Shown here piece by piece: positions 63,334 through 64,000 of a stretch of DNA of 64,000 nucleotides. The notes under the pieces were generated by a model, which was not told where the DNA came from, did no database searches, and saw nothing but the letters and a program-made list of their open reading frames with translations. The DNA comes from Bin80 sp965220935 (GTDB lineage: Bacteria > Bacteroidota > Rhodothermia > Rhodothermales > Bin80): contig OZ244857.1 in NCBI GenBank assembly GCA_965220935.1, forward strand, positions 2,976,001 through 3,040,000, given 5' to 3'. The number at the start of each line of letters is the position of its first letter. Position 1 is the stretch's first letter. A program made the position numbers and the translations under genes.

Positions 63334-64000
63334 ATGTGTGCGAACAAATGGTTCAAATTCGGATTCCTCATAACTCTACTCTTGCCCACACAATTCCACT
63401 TAGTGGCTGGTCAATCTGCTACGATCAGTGGTTATTTGGAAGATGTAACAAGCCGAGAGCGCATTCTTGGAGCAAATATTTATGTTCCCTCGCTTGAGAT
63501 AGGCACAACCACCAATCAATTTGGGTTTTTTAGCCTCACACTTCCTCCTGACTCTGTATTACTTCTCATCACACATGTCGGATATGAATCTGCGTGGTAT
63601 CATCTTGAACTCAGAAACGATACAACATTAACGCTGTCACTTAGTCCACGAGTAGTTTGGATGCAAGATGTAGAAGTTATTGCAACCATAGAAAACGAGC
63701 TCTACGATGTACAGATGAGTCACCATGAGATCACGATAGAAGAAATAGAAACTCTGCCCGTGATTCTCGGAGAAATTGACATCCAAAAAACACTTCAATT
63801 ATTGCCAAGTGTTCAATCAGGCATTGAAGGCAGTAGCGGACTCTATGTGCGGGGTGGGCGCGCTGATCAAAATTTGATTCTTTTAGATGGACTTCCTCTG
63901 TATAACCCAAATCATATATTTGGTTTTTTCAGCGTGTTCAATGCCTCTGCCATGAAGCAGGTTCAATTAATCAAAGGAGGCTTCCCTGCTCGCTACGGAG
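63334..64000 (+). CDS. TonB-dependent receptor (3' partial)
   Basis: From ATG 63334 the frame stays open to the right edge of the window (~222 residues). A signal peptide ('FGFLITLLLPTQFHLVAGQS') is followed by a CarboxypepD_reg-like domain ('ISGYLEDVTSRERILGANIY' then 'GTTTNQFGFFSLTLPPDS'). Next comes a plug domain: 'LLPSVQSGIEGSSGLYVRGG' and 'DQNLILLDGLPLYNPNHIFG', then 'VQLIKGGFPARYG'. This is the SusC-like/TonB receptor layout common in Bacteroidota. The substrate cannot be predicted from this part. Confidence 0.88.
   Translation, partial: MCANKWFKFGFLITLLLPTQFHLVAGQSATISGYLEDVTSRERILGANIYVPSLEIGTTTNQFGFFSLTLPPDSVLLLITHVGYESAWYHLELRNDTTLTLSLSPRVVWMQDVEVIATIENELYDVQMSHHEITIEEIETLPVILGEIDIQKTLQLLPSVQSGIEGSSGLYVRGGRADQNLILLDGLPLYNPNHIFGFFSVFNASAMKQVQLIKGGFPARYG

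Overview
The window looks like chromosome of a Gram-negative member of the Bacteroidota/Rhodothermota lineage. The evidence is two secreted proteins with type IX secretion (T9SS) C-terminal sorting domains, a DUF3078-type outer-membrane protein, a CarboxypepD_reg/TonB-dependent receptor, the absence of strong Shine-Dalgarno sites, and the housekeeping set (ATP synthase beta/epsilon, PBP2/RodA, ArgS, PheA, PolA, LigA). This placement is inference from gene content. No rRNA or tRNA gene was recognised and no CRISPR array is present.

Layout. 1-2.9 kb: a DUF262/HNH-type fragment, a decayed TnpB fragment and an IS110-family element. 3.1-7.1 kb: atpD-atpC, a DUF3078 barrel protein and a convergent MFS transporter. 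7.8-14.7 kb (minus): an FN3/Calx-beta/He_PIG T9SS cargo gene, pyrD and a metalloprotease-like/beta-propeller/barrel protein. 14.8-24.4 kb (plus): mrdA-rodA-solA-like-argS-pheA-S9 peptidase. 24.5-30.9 kb: STAS protein, a MITE-like element, sixA, uppS, a HTH_34 regulator with its membrane partner, a D-threonine-aldolase-like enzyme and an alcohol dehydrogenase. 31.0-38.9 kb: a compact eight-gene haem operon, hemA-C-D-B-Q-E-H-G/Y. It contains a HemQ-type coproheme decarboxylase and no hemF/hemN, so it appears to encode the coproporphyrin-dependent route. 39-40.2 kb: an AAA ATPase gene split by a frameshift at a G6 run. 40.5-47.7 kb: a very large FN3 T9SS cargo gene whose poly-C tract carries an IS4-family insertion. 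48-51.3 kb: a TnpB gene interrupted by a second DDE insertion sequence. 51.3-57 kb (minus): polA, ligA, a DUF1761 protein and a VOC protein. 57.3-64 kb: a small hypothetical, a Fic protein, an ISL3-family remnant, a lipoprotein, a small outer-membrane protein with an internal C9 tract, and the start of a TonB-dependent receptor.

The most interesting signal is a pair of FN3-repeat T9SS cargo genes built to the same plan: a short signal-peptide leader, then a long poly-C tract encoding prolines, then FN3 modules, He_PIG modules and a T9SS tail. In the minus-strand gene the tract has 10 C and the leader is one base out of frame with the body, while 9 C would join them. In the plus-strand gene an IS4-family element sits inside the tract, leaving C15 on one side and C12 on the other, both out of frame. 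Together with a C9 tract in another outer-membrane gene, this suggests slipped-strand phase variation of the cell surface. That is inference: it rests on a single consensus sequence and needs read-level confirmation.
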